Made by a program: the position numbers and the translations under genes
In this document: positions 1 to 6,100 of the stretch, one piece after another
How positions within the stretch are numbered: the stretch's first letter is position 1
How the letters are laid out: the number at the start of each line of letters is the position of its first letter
From: Ruminococcaceae bacterium UBA5397
GTDB lineage: Bacteria > Bacillota > Clostridia > Oscillospirales > Acutalibacteraceae
Assembly: GCA_002411615.1 (NCBI GenBank)
Contig: DHOF01000045.1
Coordinates: forward strand, 3,401-9,500
Length of the DNA stretch: 6,100 nucleotides
Direction: 5' to 3'
The notes under the pieces: generated by a model
What the model saw: the letters and a program-made list of their open reading frames with translations, nothing else
What the model was told of the DNA's origin: nothing
Databases searched by the model: none

Positions 1-156
1 AAAAGAGGCATTCTTGATTCCTTGACGATCATTACACTTGTGAATGAACTGAAAGATGAATTTGATATTGAGATTACACTTCTTGATATTGTCCCTAAAA
101 ACTTTTTCTCTGCGCAAACTATTTATGATATGGTAAAACGTTTACAAGACGAATAA
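1..156 (+). CDS. DltC-like acyl/aminoacyl carrier protein, 3' end only
   Basis: Frame 1 is open from the window edge to a TAA at 154-156 and gives the last 51 residues of a small carrier protein. The serine that would carry 4'-phosphopantetheine is codon 19-21, in the motif GILDSLTIITLV. It is followed by an amphipathic helix (NELKDEFDIEI) and a second one (AQTIYDMVKRLQDE), the usual layout of helices II-IV in carrier proteins. The stretch LLDIVPKNFFSAQTIYDMV between them matches the longer helix III region of DltC better than that of fatty-acid ACP. The next two genes are an MBOAT acyltransferase and an SGNH protein, the same order as dltC-dltB-dltD in some Firmicutes, so the likely role is to carry D-alanine or another acyl/aminoacyl group to the membrane enzyme. 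The stop lies 18 bases before the MBOAT start, so they are surely cotranscribed. The start and about a third of the protein are missing. It could carry a group other than D-alanine, which the fragment cannot decide. Confidence 0.8.
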   Translation, partial: KRGILDSLTIITLVNELKDEFDIEITLLDIVPKNFFSAQTIYDMVKRLQDE

Positions 157-163
157 AGAGGAG
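157..163 (+). promoter_or_regulatory. Ribosome binding site of the MBOAT gene
   Basis: AGAGGAG directly follows the carrier stop codon and sits 11 bases before the ATG at 175. It supports that start. The next in-frame ATG is far inside the membrane region, so this is the only good initiation site. Confidence 0.75.
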
Positions 164-174
164 AAAACGTTCTT

Positions 175-1767
175 ATGGCATATAATTCACTGGCCTATCT
201 GGTTGTATTTTTAGTGCCTGTTTTTCTTCTTTATACAATTGTTCCCAAAAGATATAAATGGATTGTCCTTTTAGCGGCAAGCTATGGATTTTATCTGTTG
301 GGCAGCAGCTTTTTGGTGATCTTTTTACTGATTACAACTGTTTCAATTTATTTTTGTGCCCTTTCTTTGGACAAGGTTGCGAAGAATGCAGCGGTCGTTC
401 GAAAGACACTTCCCAAAGAGGAAAAGAAGGCTTTTCGTCAAAAAATAGATAAAAAAAAGCGCAAGATTGTGCTATTGACTGTTTTAGTCAATATTCTAAT
501 TTTACTGGTACTTAAATATTATAATTTTCTCGGCGGAGCGATGGATGCTCTGCTGGTTTCCATCAGACTTCCGAAAATCTTTCCTACGATTAGCCGTCAG
601 ATTCAGCCTTTAGGAATTTCTTTCTATACGCTGCAGGCGATCAGCTATGTGCTGGATGTCTATCACGGCAAATATACTGCGGATCGAAACTTTGGGAAAG
701 TGGCACTTTATCTGGTCTTTTTCCCGCAGATTGTTGAAGGTCCAATTGGACGTTTTGATCTTTTGGCAGATCAGCTTTACGAAGGACATGCTTTTGACTG
801 GCAGAGGACAATCAGTGGAATTCAGCTGATTTTGTGGGGACTTTTCCAAAAGGTTGTGATTGCAGACCGCGCAGATATTTTGGTTGGGAAAGTCTGCGGC
901 AGTTTTGCAAATTATTCCGGGATTACAGTGATTCTGACCATGTTGATTTATACCCTGCAAATTTATACAGACTTTGCGGGTTCCATTGATATTGTTACAG
1001 GAAGTGCTCAGCTGTTTGGCGTTTCTCTCTCGAAGAACTTTGATCGTCCGTTCAGTTCTCATACGGTCAACGAGTTCTGGAGACGCTGGCATATTACGTT
1101 GGGTACATGGCTGCGGGATTATGTTTTCTATCCGGTTTCTATTTCCAAACCGATTTTCTCCCTTGGAAAATTTGCGCGCAAACACTTTAATACCTTTTTG
1201 GCAGGTTTGGTCCCAGCGATTATCTCGTTGTTCTGCGTTTGGTTTACAAATGGATTCTGGCATGGCGCTGGAGTAAAATATATTCTTTATGGAATGTATT
1301 ATTATGTAATCACGATTTTAGGACTTCTCTTTGAACCGCTGTTTCGCCGTTTCTTTGAGACTACGAAAATTGATCGAAAAGGAAAAGGTTTCCAGACATT
1401 TCAAGTGGTGCGTACTTTCTGTTTAGTCAATGTCGGAATGCTGCTTTTCCGGGCAAATACGATAGGATCTTTTGGAGCCATGTTTATTTCCATGTTTAGC
1501 GGGTTTAACCCTTCTGTTTTGACGGATGGCTCTCTTTTAAGCTTGGGGTTAGACAATAAAGATCTGATTATTTTAGCGGTCGGGACACTTCTTTTGTGGA
1601 TCGTTGGCCGGCTGCATACAAAAGGGCATCATCTGCGCGATGAACTTGCACAGAGAAATTCTTTTCTGCGCTGGGGACTGAGCATGGCGATGCTGTTTGT
1701 AATCATTATTTTCGGTGCTTATGGATATGGATACGTTGCAATCAACCCGATTTATGGGAATTTCTAA
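175..1767 (+). CDS. AlgI/DltB-type MBOAT membrane O-acyltransferase
   Basis: This 530-residue polytopic membrane protein belongs to the MBOAT family (AlgI/DltB/PatA branch). Such enzymes move an activated acyl or aminoacyl group across the membrane for attachment to a cell-surface polymer. Hydrophobic segments begin at about 6-24, 29-45, 46-65 and 97-114, with a very basic cytoplasmic loop at 66-97. Family signatures are PLGISFYT at 145-152, FFPQIVEGPIGR at 182-193, EFWRRWHITLGTWLRDY starting near 300 (His306), and NGFWHG with the invariant catalytic histidine at 363. The length and the long tail after His363 (167 residues) fit AlgI-type proteins of about 520 residues better than classical DltB of about 400. 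The carrier protein upstream, however, points to a Dlt-like donor rather than acetyl transfer. It is followed after 27 bases by the SGNH gene. The family is certain; the transferred group and the acceptor polymer are inferred. Confidence 0.93.
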   Translation: MAYNSLAYLVVFLVPVFLLYTIVPKRYKWIVLLAASYGFYLLGSSFLVIFLLITTVSIYFCALSLDKVAKNAAVVRKTLPKEEKKAFRQKIDKKKRKIVLLTVLVNILILLVLKYYNFLGGAMDALLVSIRLPKIFPTISRQIQPLGISFYTLQAISYVLDVYHGKYTADRNFGKVALYLVFFPQIVEGPIGRFDLLADQLYEGHAFDWQRTISGIQLILWGLFQKVVIADRADILVGKVCGSFANYSGITVILTMLIYTLQIYTDFAGSIDIVTGSAQLFGVSLSKNFDRPFSSHTVNEFWRRWHITLGTWLRDYVFYPVSISKPIFSLGKFARKHFNTFLAGLVPAIISLFCVWFTNGFWHGAGVKYILYGMYYYVITILGLLFEPLFRRFFETTKIDRKGKGFQTFQVVRTFCLVNVGMLLFRANTIGSFGAMFISMFSGFNPSVLTDGSLLSLGLDNKDLIILAVGTLLLWIVGRLHTKGHHLRDELAQRNSFLRWGLSMAMLFVIIIFGAYGYGYVAINPIYGNF

Positions 1768-1773
1768 ACGAAT

Positions 1774-1787
1774 AGGAGTAGGTGAGG
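1774..1787 (+). promoter_or_regulatory. Compound ribosome binding site of the SGNH gene
   Basis: The 27-base gap after the MBOAT stop contains AGGAG at 1774-1778 and, overlapping the better spacing, AGGTGA at 1780-1785. The second matches the 16S rRNA tail and lies 9 bases before the ATG at 1795. The two purine-rich boxes together support that ATG and strong independent translation of the gene. Confidence 0.7.
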
Positions 1788-1794
1788 CCGATTT

Positions 1795-2781
1795 ATGCAG
1801 ATAAAAACTAAGACAATTTTAAAAAGATGCTGCTGCGTCATTCTGACCTTGGGGATCCTCTTCGGTGCGCTAAAAGGGTTGTCCTTTCTCGTAACGCCGA
1901 GAGATAATACAGCGAAGGCTGGTATGTATTGGCCCGATGGGCGAGGATTTTATTCTTATCCGCAAAATTCGATCGATGTTTTTGTAATTGGCAACAGTGA
2001 TTCTTACTGTGGCTTTTCTCCGATGGAACTTTGGCATAATTATGGATTTACTTCTTATAACAGCGGGGAGCCGGAACAGCGTGCAACGGAAGGGCTAAAC
2101 ATGCTCAAGGAAATTTTGACTCGTCATAAGCCCAAAGTAGTGCTTCTCGACTTAGATGAAATTTTTGAAGGAAAAAATACGATAGGGAATGCTTTTAGTG
2201 ACATATTTTCTTATGAATTCCCGATCTTTAACTATCATAACCGGTGGAAAACGTTAGACCTTTCCAGCGCTTTTCAAGAGGCGAATTATACCAACCAAAA
2301 AAGTTCGATTAAAATCGGAGGGCAGCATCTTAACAGTAAAACAAAGGCTTATACAGGCCAAAATAATATGAAGAAAAAATCCAGCTTTGTCAGTATCCCA
2401 TGGGCTTCTAAATATGCGATGGATCAGATGCAAAAGCTTTGTCAGGAGAATGGGGTTGCTTTTGTTTTGATTGATATTCCGGCAGCGATTACGTGGACCG
2501 GTGCAAGGCATGACGCGGCAAAAGCATATGCGGAATCGAAAGGAATTCCATTTTTAGATCTCAACACGGATCTTGACAGTATGGGATTTAGCTGGGAAAC
2601 AGATACGATGGATGCCGGCTATCATATTAATGTAGTCGGTGCCGCTAAAGTGACAAATTATCTTGGAGAATATCTCAAACAAAATTATTCTTTAACAGAC
2701 CACCGCAGCGACTCGAATTATTCCTTCTGGAATGACAATTATCAGATTTATGAACAAGCTGTCCAGAAAAGTTCAAGCTGA
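1795..2781 (+). CDS. Membrane-anchored SGNH-type protein in the DltD position
   Basis: This 328-residue protein has a basic N-terminus, a single hydrophobic anchor at about 12-33, and a soluble domain expected outside the membrane. The SGNH-like nucleophile motif is VIGNSDSY at 64-71, with Ser68 as the probable catalytic serine. The strand-type segment KPKVVLLDLDEIFEG and the segment VAFVLIDIPAA look like the parallel beta strands of the fold. The C-terminal block is DAGYHINVVGAAKVTNYLG, with Asp273 and His277 as the likely rest of the triad; the spacing is D-x3-H rather than the usual D-x2-H. It is the last gene of the carrier/MBOAT/SGNH operon, so by analogy to DltD it should help transfer or edit the acyl group on the polymer. 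It is shorter than typical DltD (about 380-420 residues). Three cysteines in a row (12-14) stand at the start of the anchor but do not form a lipobox. The SGNH assignment is fairly firm; calling it true DltD would be inference. Confidence 0.82.
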   Translation: MQIKTKTILKRCCCVILTLGILFGALKGLSFLVTPRDNTAKAGMYWPDGRGFYSYPQNSIDVFVIGNSDSYCGFSPMELWHNYGFTSYNSGEPEQRATEGLNMLKEILTRHKPKVVLLDLDEIFEGKNTIGNAFSDIFSYEFPIFNYHNRWKTLDLSSAFQEANYTNQKSSIKIGGQHLNSKTKAYTGQNNMKKKSSFVSIPWASKYAMDQMQKLCQENGVAFVLIDIPAAITWTGARHDAAKAYAESKGIPFLDLNTDLDSMGFSWETDTMDAGYHINVVGAAKVTNYLGEYLKQNYSLTDHRSDSNYSFWNDNYQIYEQAVQKSSS

Positions 2782-2803
2782 TTTTTTGTTTTTATGATTT
2801 TAA

Positions 2804-2848
2804 AAAAGCAGCAGATCCCTCAAAATCGATAAGGGATCTGCTGCTTTT
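2804..2848 (+). terminator. Rho-independent terminator of the acylation operon
   Basis: A perfect 17-bp inverted repeat (2804-2820 with 2832-2848) surrounds an 11-base loop, 22 bases after the SGNH stop. The stem core is GCAGCAGATCCCT. Downstream on the plus strand the T-run is TTTTGCTTT. On the minus strand the same hairpin is followed by six Ts, so it can also stop transcription coming from the right. Between this hairpin and the next (2849-2919) I see no gene. Confidence 0.9.
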
Positions 2849-2919
2849 GCTTTAATAAAATTTGGTATTTACTTTAGGGATTACATTTTAGCGCCTAACA
2901 ATCAAAAAAAGAGTAAATA

Positions 2920-2959
2920 AAAAAGCACTGGCCTGTTCATTTGGAGGCCAGTGCTTTTT
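2920..2959 (-). terminator. Rho-independent terminator of the CPBP-tadA operon
   Basis: A perfect 15-bp inverted repeat (2920-2934 with 2945-2959) has a 10-base loop and lies 13 bases beyond the stop of the 578-residue gene. Read on the minus strand, the stem AAAAAGCACTGGCCT is followed by TTTTTTATTT, a classical terminator tail. The plus strand also has five Ts after the hairpin, so it may serve as a backup terminator for the converging operon. Confidence 0.9.
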
Positions 2960-2972
2960 ATAAAATCCAATA

Positions 2973-4709
2973 TTATTTTGCAGTGCTGGAGGCGGATTCT
3001 GTTACGGAAGAAGTAGAAGACGTTGCAGCAGACTGTGAATTGGATGATTCAGCGGAAGCTTTTACAATCCCTGTAACGGTGCAGACGCCATCCGTACTGC
3101 CGTCTTCTGGCGGCGTATAAGTCAGTGTAATATGATCTCCTTCAGAATAGCGCAGAACATTAAGATCTTGAGAGACTGGAACATCAAATAGGGCAGAGCT
3201 GCTATCTAGGAGCAGATAATAGTGACTGTTGCCTTCTAATACGCTCTGAGCCAATTTGCGGATTGTGCCGGTAATTTTTTTATCGTTTGAAGTATCAATG
3301 GTTCCTCCAGAAATCCCATTCTGAGCCATCAGGGAAACGTATTTCTTTTCACATTCCGCAACTGTGTCACCAATTGCGACAATCTGATATTTTTGAACAT
3401 TGACCATAGCATACTTTTTAACCAATCCGGAATTATCTTTTAGCGCAATAAAATAGGTGGGCTGATTGGCAGTGTTGAGCAGAAGAGGAAAAGTCGCCTT
3501 GTATCCAAGGTTCTGTACTTGGCCTTCAGCGCTGCTCATGGCAGAGCTTTCGACTGCTCCCTGTACACTATAGAAATGGGTTTCTCCGGTGCGCTGATTC
3601 ATTAAAACGAACCCGACAATACTCTGATCGCCTGTAACGGAAGTAACTCCGGTATAAAGCCATACATCATCGTCAATCGCAAGATAATTGTAACCGTCGG
3701 TAGTTTTCAAGCAGTCTTTCTGCCCGAAAACCGAATTGAGAAAGCCATGTTTCAGGGTCCCGTAATAATTGTAGTAAGAGAGTAAAAGGGAAGAGGAATA
3801 AACGCGGTCAACCCATTGCGGAACATCGCTTACAGACATATCCTGACATTCGCCGGTCTGTGCATTACAGAGAACAACGCGCTCGACGGTCTGTCCGCCA
3901 AATAATCCAATGCTAAAGCCTTTTACGGGGCAAACCCACCACGGAGTTCCATTTTCATCAAGCTCAAAATTGATGTTGTCAAAGATATAGGTGGGATAAC
4001 GGAACCGCAAATGACGATAAATATTGCGGTTAAAATATTCCGATTCCGAATATTTGATTGGCTGATCCAGTTTAACCAGTTGAGTGTCCTGCGTTGCCAT
4101 ATCGATTAGAATATAAGCCGGAATGCCATTGGATTGGTTTGTCAGCCATTTGATCGGATCTGCATATTGCAGGGGGGCCACTCGTACGGGAGAATTGTGA
4201 TAGTTGATTTGCGTGTAGGTACTACCGACCTCGAACTGAGAAACCATATCCACCATGCTTCCCATTTTTCGGTTTCCCAAAAGGGCAGCGGAGTCACTGT
4301 CTATCAGTGGGATTTCGTCATAGGAAATCTGCTTAATATCATCAGTAAATTCTCGGTTTTGTACGTTAAGCAACTGCTGATATTTGGAGGCGTTAACAAT
4401 CGGAGAAGAAAGCAGCGCTCCTAAAAGGAATACTACAACTAAAAAGCCGATGCAAAGGAGTCCTTTTTTTAAACGTTTGTCATGTTTGGGGTTAAGATCG
4501 GGAGGATTTGCTTTGCTGGAATGCTTGAGTTTTGGTAAAACAGCCAGAATAAATACAATTACGACTGCGGCAAGGATTAGGAATTCCCAGAAGCCAACAG
4601 AATGAATATTGATTGCCGGCAGTTCTACATAGTAGTAAATAAATGCCAGAATCAAAATAACAATTGCTGCAACGGCTTTTTTCCCATTTTTGCTGAGAGG
4701 CTTTTTCAT
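2973..4709 (-). CDS. Membrane-anchored protein of unknown function, large extracytoplasmic region
   Basis: I do not recognise a named function for this 578-residue protein. It has a basic N-terminus and three predicted membrane helices at about 12-30, 40-58 and 83-102. The positively charged loop at 59-82 places the N-terminus inside and everything after 103 outside. The extracytoplasmic part is rich in aromatic residues and beta-type segments, with motifs YADPIKWL at 182-189, an adjacent tryptophan pair at 257-258, and two stretches reading as short domains that repeat the pattern of a residue-rich strand followed by a TGE/TGETH turn. Residues of about 477-549 (starting KKITGTIRKL, then HYYLLLD and EGDHITLTY) look like a small OB-fold-like beta barrel. 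The last 29 residues form a Ser/Thr/Ala tail that is probably disordered. It starts 23 bases after tadA with its own strong ribosome binding site and ends just before a terminator, so it is the last gene of that operon. The coding frame is intact and is clearly a real gene. A cell-envelope role is the safest guess. Confidence 0.85.
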   Translation of the reverse strand: MKKPLSKNGKKAVAAIVILILAFIYYYVELPAINIHSVGFWEFLILAAVVIVFILAVLPKLKHSSKANPPDLNPKHDKRLKKGLLCIGFLVVVFLLGALLSSPIVNASKYQQLLNVQNREFTDDIKQISYDEIPLIDSDSAALLGNRKMGSMVDMVSQFEVGSTYTQINYHNSPVRVAPLQYADPIKWLTNQSNGIPAYILIDMATQDTQLVKLDQPIKYSESEYFNRNIYRHLRFRYPTYIFDNINFELDENGTPWWVCPVKGFSIGLFGGQTVERVVLCNAQTGECQDMSVSDVPQWVDRVYSSSLLLSYYNYYGTLKHGFLNSVFGQKDCLKTTDGYNYLAIDDDVWLYTGVTSVTGDQSIVGFVLMNQRTGETHFYSVQGAVESSAMSSAEGQVQNLGYKATFPLLLNTANQPTYFIALKDNSGLVKKYAMVNVQKYQIVAIGDTVAECEKKYVSLMAQNGISGGTIDTSNDKKITGTIRKLAQSVLEGNSHYYLLLDSSSALFDVPVSQDLNVLRYSEGDHITLTYTPPEDGSTDGVCTVTGIVKASAESSNSQSAATSSTSSVTESASSTAK

Positions 4710-4713
4710 AATG

Positions 4714-4723
4714 ATCTCCTTTT
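4714..4723 (-). promoter_or_regulatory. Ribosome binding site of the 578-residue membrane protein
   Basis: On the minus strand AAAAGGAGAT lies in the 23-base gap after tadA, with the AGGAG core 6 bases before the ATG at 4709. This fixes the start. The gap is too short and lacks -35/-10 boxes, so the gene depends on upstream transcription. Confidence 0.8.
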
Positions 4724-4732
4724 AATTTTTAT

Positions 4733-5200
4733 TCAACAATTTTTCGATTTGCGCCTTTTTCGCAATTCTGAAAAAAAATTTTGTAATAGTGCTCGGCATT
4801 CCGGCTCTAAAAGGCCGGATTCCACCGTTGGATGATGATTATAAGGAAATGAAAACAAATCAACGACAGAGCCGCAGGAGCCGGCTTTTGGATCGGATGC
4901 ACCGTAAACCAGCCGTGGAATTCTGGCGTTAATAATCGCACCGGCACACATGGGGCATGGCTCTAATGTTACATAAAGAGTACATTGCCACAGCCGCCAG
5001 CCGCCGAGTGCTTCACAACCTTTTTGGATCGCCTCGAGTTCTGCATGGCACAGAGCATTTTTGGCAGTTTCCCGTCGATTGCGTCCCCGTGAAATAATTT
5101 CACCATCTTTGCTCAATACTGCTCCTACCGGGACTTCTCCTTCTGCTGCTGATTGAGCTGCCAGCAGAAGGGCTTCCCGCATCAATTCAGAGTCTGTCAT
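4733..5200 (-). CDS. tadA: tRNA adenosine(34) deaminase
   Basis: TadA converts adenosine to inosine at the wobble position of tRNA-Arg(ACG), letting it read CGU, CGC and CGA codons; it acts as a cytoplasmic zinc-dependent homodimer. From the start chosen here the protein has 155 residues, the usual family size. The zinc site and catalytic motif are complete: HAE at 52-54 (His52 zinc ligand, Glu54 proton shuttle) and PCPMC at 81-85 (Cys82 and Cys85 zinc ligands). GEVPVGAVL at 21-29, the TLYVTLEPC strand and YGASDPKAGSCGS are also as in Bacillus TadA, as is the basic tail ELRKRRKSK. The frame is open upstream to an ATG at 5275, which would give 180 residues. I prefer the ATG at 5200 because MTDSELMREAL aligns with the family N-terminus and because it overlaps the upstream stop as ATGA. 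No clear ribosome binding site precedes either start, so translation is probably coupled. Confidence 0.96.
   Translation of the reverse strand: MTDSELMREALLLAAQSAAEGEVPVGAVLSKDGEIISRGRNRRETAKNALCHAELEAIQKGCEALGGWRLWQCTLYVTLEPCPMCAGAIINARIPRLVYGASDPKAGSCGSVVDLFSFPYNHHPTVESGLLEPECRALLQNFFSELRKRRKSKNC
5197..5200 (-). promoter_or_regulatory. ATGA stop-start overlap coupling the CPBP gene to tadA
   Basis: On the minus strand the last codons of the CPBP gene read CTA TGA, and the ATG of tadA begins inside them, giving a 4-base overlap. The sequence just upstream (GCCGTGACAAATATTCT) has no good AGGAG box. Ribosomes finishing the first gene probably restart on tadA. Confidence 0.75.
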
Positions 5201-6099
5201 AGAATATTTGTCACGGCGCACAGCGCAATAAAGTTTAGAATCAGAAAGATTGTTCCAAGATTCCCGATTCCACATGTCATGCGAACCGATAAAGGGGCAT
5301 GAAGCGTTTTGCTTTTTGGGAGCGGCAGATATTTTTTTCGATTTTTTATGAGAAATCCAATTCCAATGGCACCGAGCAGTAAAAATGCCACAAAATAAGC
5401 GCTTTGAAAATTCTCAAAGGCAGTATTCCCATACCATTGCTCTATGAGAACACTTAGACAGGAAAATCCGTTATTAAACATGTGAATTAAAATTGAAATT
5501 AAAATAGAGCCAGTTCGAATATAAAGGTATCCGGCAATCAGACCTATTAAAAATGCAAAAACGAACTGAGGAATATTCCCATGGTAAAGCCCAAAAATAA
5601 ATGCTGACATGATAATTGCGAAGGAATCGCCATGCCGCCTGAGAATGTTTAAAATCACACCGCGGAAAAGCAGCTCTTCCACAAGGGGAGGAATCAGGGT
5701 GCCATAGAGCATGTAAAAGATCTGGGTGGCTGCATCTGATGTGATCGGCATATCGTCGGGAGAAACATGAGAGATTCCGAACATCTGAAGAATTTGGGTA
5801 ACAAAAGAGGTGGGATAGTTAGCAAGCAGCGTTAACCCCATTCCGGCAAAGAACATACAAATGATTGCACTGCGCGAAAGTCCGTGACTTTTTGGAGAAT
5901 CAAACCGAACAACTTTTTCCAACGGCTCATGAGTATGAAGCTGATAGAGCAAAGCCGGAAATCCAATCGCTACGCAGTAGGAAAAGCAGGAAATAGAATA
6001 ATAAATGATGGGCTTTAGGTAGAAAAAGCTGCTGTTATTGCTGTGTAAGGCGGGGTTGGAACGGCATAACCAAGTAAACCCTAAGATCAGAAGATTCAT
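5197..6099 (-). CDS. CPBP-family intramembrane metalloprotease (CAAX protease/Abi-like), 5' end uncertain
   Basis: The protein belongs to the CPBP family (Pfam Abi/CAAX prenyl protease), polytopic membrane proteins that act as intramembrane proteases or related functions. All the family motifs are present: EELLFRG at 141-147 (Glu141, Glu142, Arg146), FGLYHG at 169-174 (His173), and HMFNN at 206-210 (His206, Asn210). Hydrophobic segments lie at about 32-54, 77-94, 125-145, 160-172, 178-194, 197-212 and 232-250, and a further one close to the C-terminus at 281-300. The ATG at 6099 sits one base from the window edge, so this could be an internal methionine of a longer gene. It is the first visible gene of an operon with tadA (ATGA overlap). 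The substrate is unknown; in Firmicutes some members give bacteriocin self-immunity or handle envelope proteins, but nothing here indicates that role. The active-site residues look intact, so a working protease is plausible. Confidence 0.88.
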   Translation of the reverse strand: MNLLILGFTWLCRSNPALHSNNSSFFYLKPIIYYSISCFSYCVAIGFPALLYQLHTHEPLEKVVRFDSPKSHGLSRSAIICMFFAGMGLTLLANYPTSFVTQILQMFGISHVSPDDMPITSDAATQIFYMLYGTLIPPLVEELLFRGVILNILRRHGDSFAIIMSAFIFGLYHGNIPQFVFAFLIGLIAGYLYIRTGSILISILIHMFNNGFSCLSVLIEQWYGNTAFENFQSAYFVAFLLLGAIGIGFLIKNRKKYLPLPKSKTLHAPLSVRMTCGIGNLGTIFLILNFIALCAVTNIL

Positions 6100-6100
6100 C

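Noticed and set aside
610..1263. Minus-strand open frame of 217 codons inside the MBOAT gene
   Set aside because: It lies wholly antisense to a gene with full family motifs, its translation is rich in Cys, Asn and Gln without domain character, and it has no convincing start context. It is a shadow of the codon pattern.
974..1276. Plus-strand alternative frame of 100 codons inside the MBOAT gene
   Set aside because: Overlaps the conserved His306-His363 region of MBOAT and shows no family resemblance or ribosome binding site.
1828..1836. Possible lipobox at the three cysteines of the SGNH protein
   Set aside because: The cysteines precede the hydrophobic segment rather than follow it, and there is no L-x-G/A-C arrangement, so this is a membrane anchor and not a lipoprotein signal.
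2867..2918. Seven-base inverted repeat ATTTACT/AGTAAAT between the two terminators
   Set aside because: Short, AT-only apart from one base pair, with 38 bases between the arms; expected by chance in AT-rich sequence and not stable as a hairpin.
2782..2972. Possible small RNA or small gene in the convergent intergenic region
   Set aside because: No -35/-10 pair, no open frame with a ribosome binding site; the region is explained by the two terminators.
4134..4835. Three plus-strand open frames opposite the 578-residue gene and tadA
   Set aside because: All are antisense to well-supported genes, have no recognisable domains, and run across the tadA/membrane protein junction.
5201..5275. Longer tadA start at 5275 (25 extra N-terminal residues)
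   Set aside because: The extra residues overlap the CPBP coding end, do not look like a TadA N-terminus, and no ribosome binding site precedes that ATG.

Overview
The window looks like a piece of chromosome from a low-to-moderate GC Firmicute, most likely a clostridial (Oscillospiraceae/Ruminococcaceae-like) bacterium. This is inferred from strong AGGAG-type ribosome binding sites, AT-rich codon use, simple hairpin-plus-T-tract terminators, a dlt-type acylation cluster, and a TadA that reads like the Bacillus/Clostridium proteins. The species cannot be fixed from the sequence alone. I see no mobile element, CRISPR array, tRNA or rRNA.

Left half, plus strand (1-2848): the 3' end of an operon for acylating a cell-envelope polymer. 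It holds the last 51 codons of a DltC-like carrier protein, with the phosphopantetheine serine in a DSL motif. Next come a 530-residue AlgI/DltB-type MBOAT membrane acyltransferase and a 328-residue membrane-anchored SGNH-type protein in the DltD position. The expected activating ligase (DltA-like) would lie upstream, outside the window. The carrier would hold the activated acyl or aminoacyl group, the MBOAT protein would move it across the membrane, and the SGNH protein would help load it onto the polymer. The operon ends at a perfect 17-bp hairpin terminator.

Centre (2782-2972): a 191-bp convergent intergenic region holding two separate strong hairpins, one for each converging operon. Both have T-runs usable in either direction.

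Right half, minus strand (6100-2920): a tightly packed three-gene operon. The order is a CPBP-family (CAAX protease/Abi-like) membrane protein whose 5' end may run off the window, then tadA (tRNA adenosine deaminase) joined by a 4-base ATGA overlap, then a 578-residue membrane-anchored protein with a large extracytoplasmic region and no function I can assign. The last gene starts 23 bases after tadA with its own strong ribosome binding site.

Most of this is ordinary chromosomal housekeeping and envelope content. The least explained items are the 578-residue membrane protein and the exact chemistry of the dlt-like cluster.
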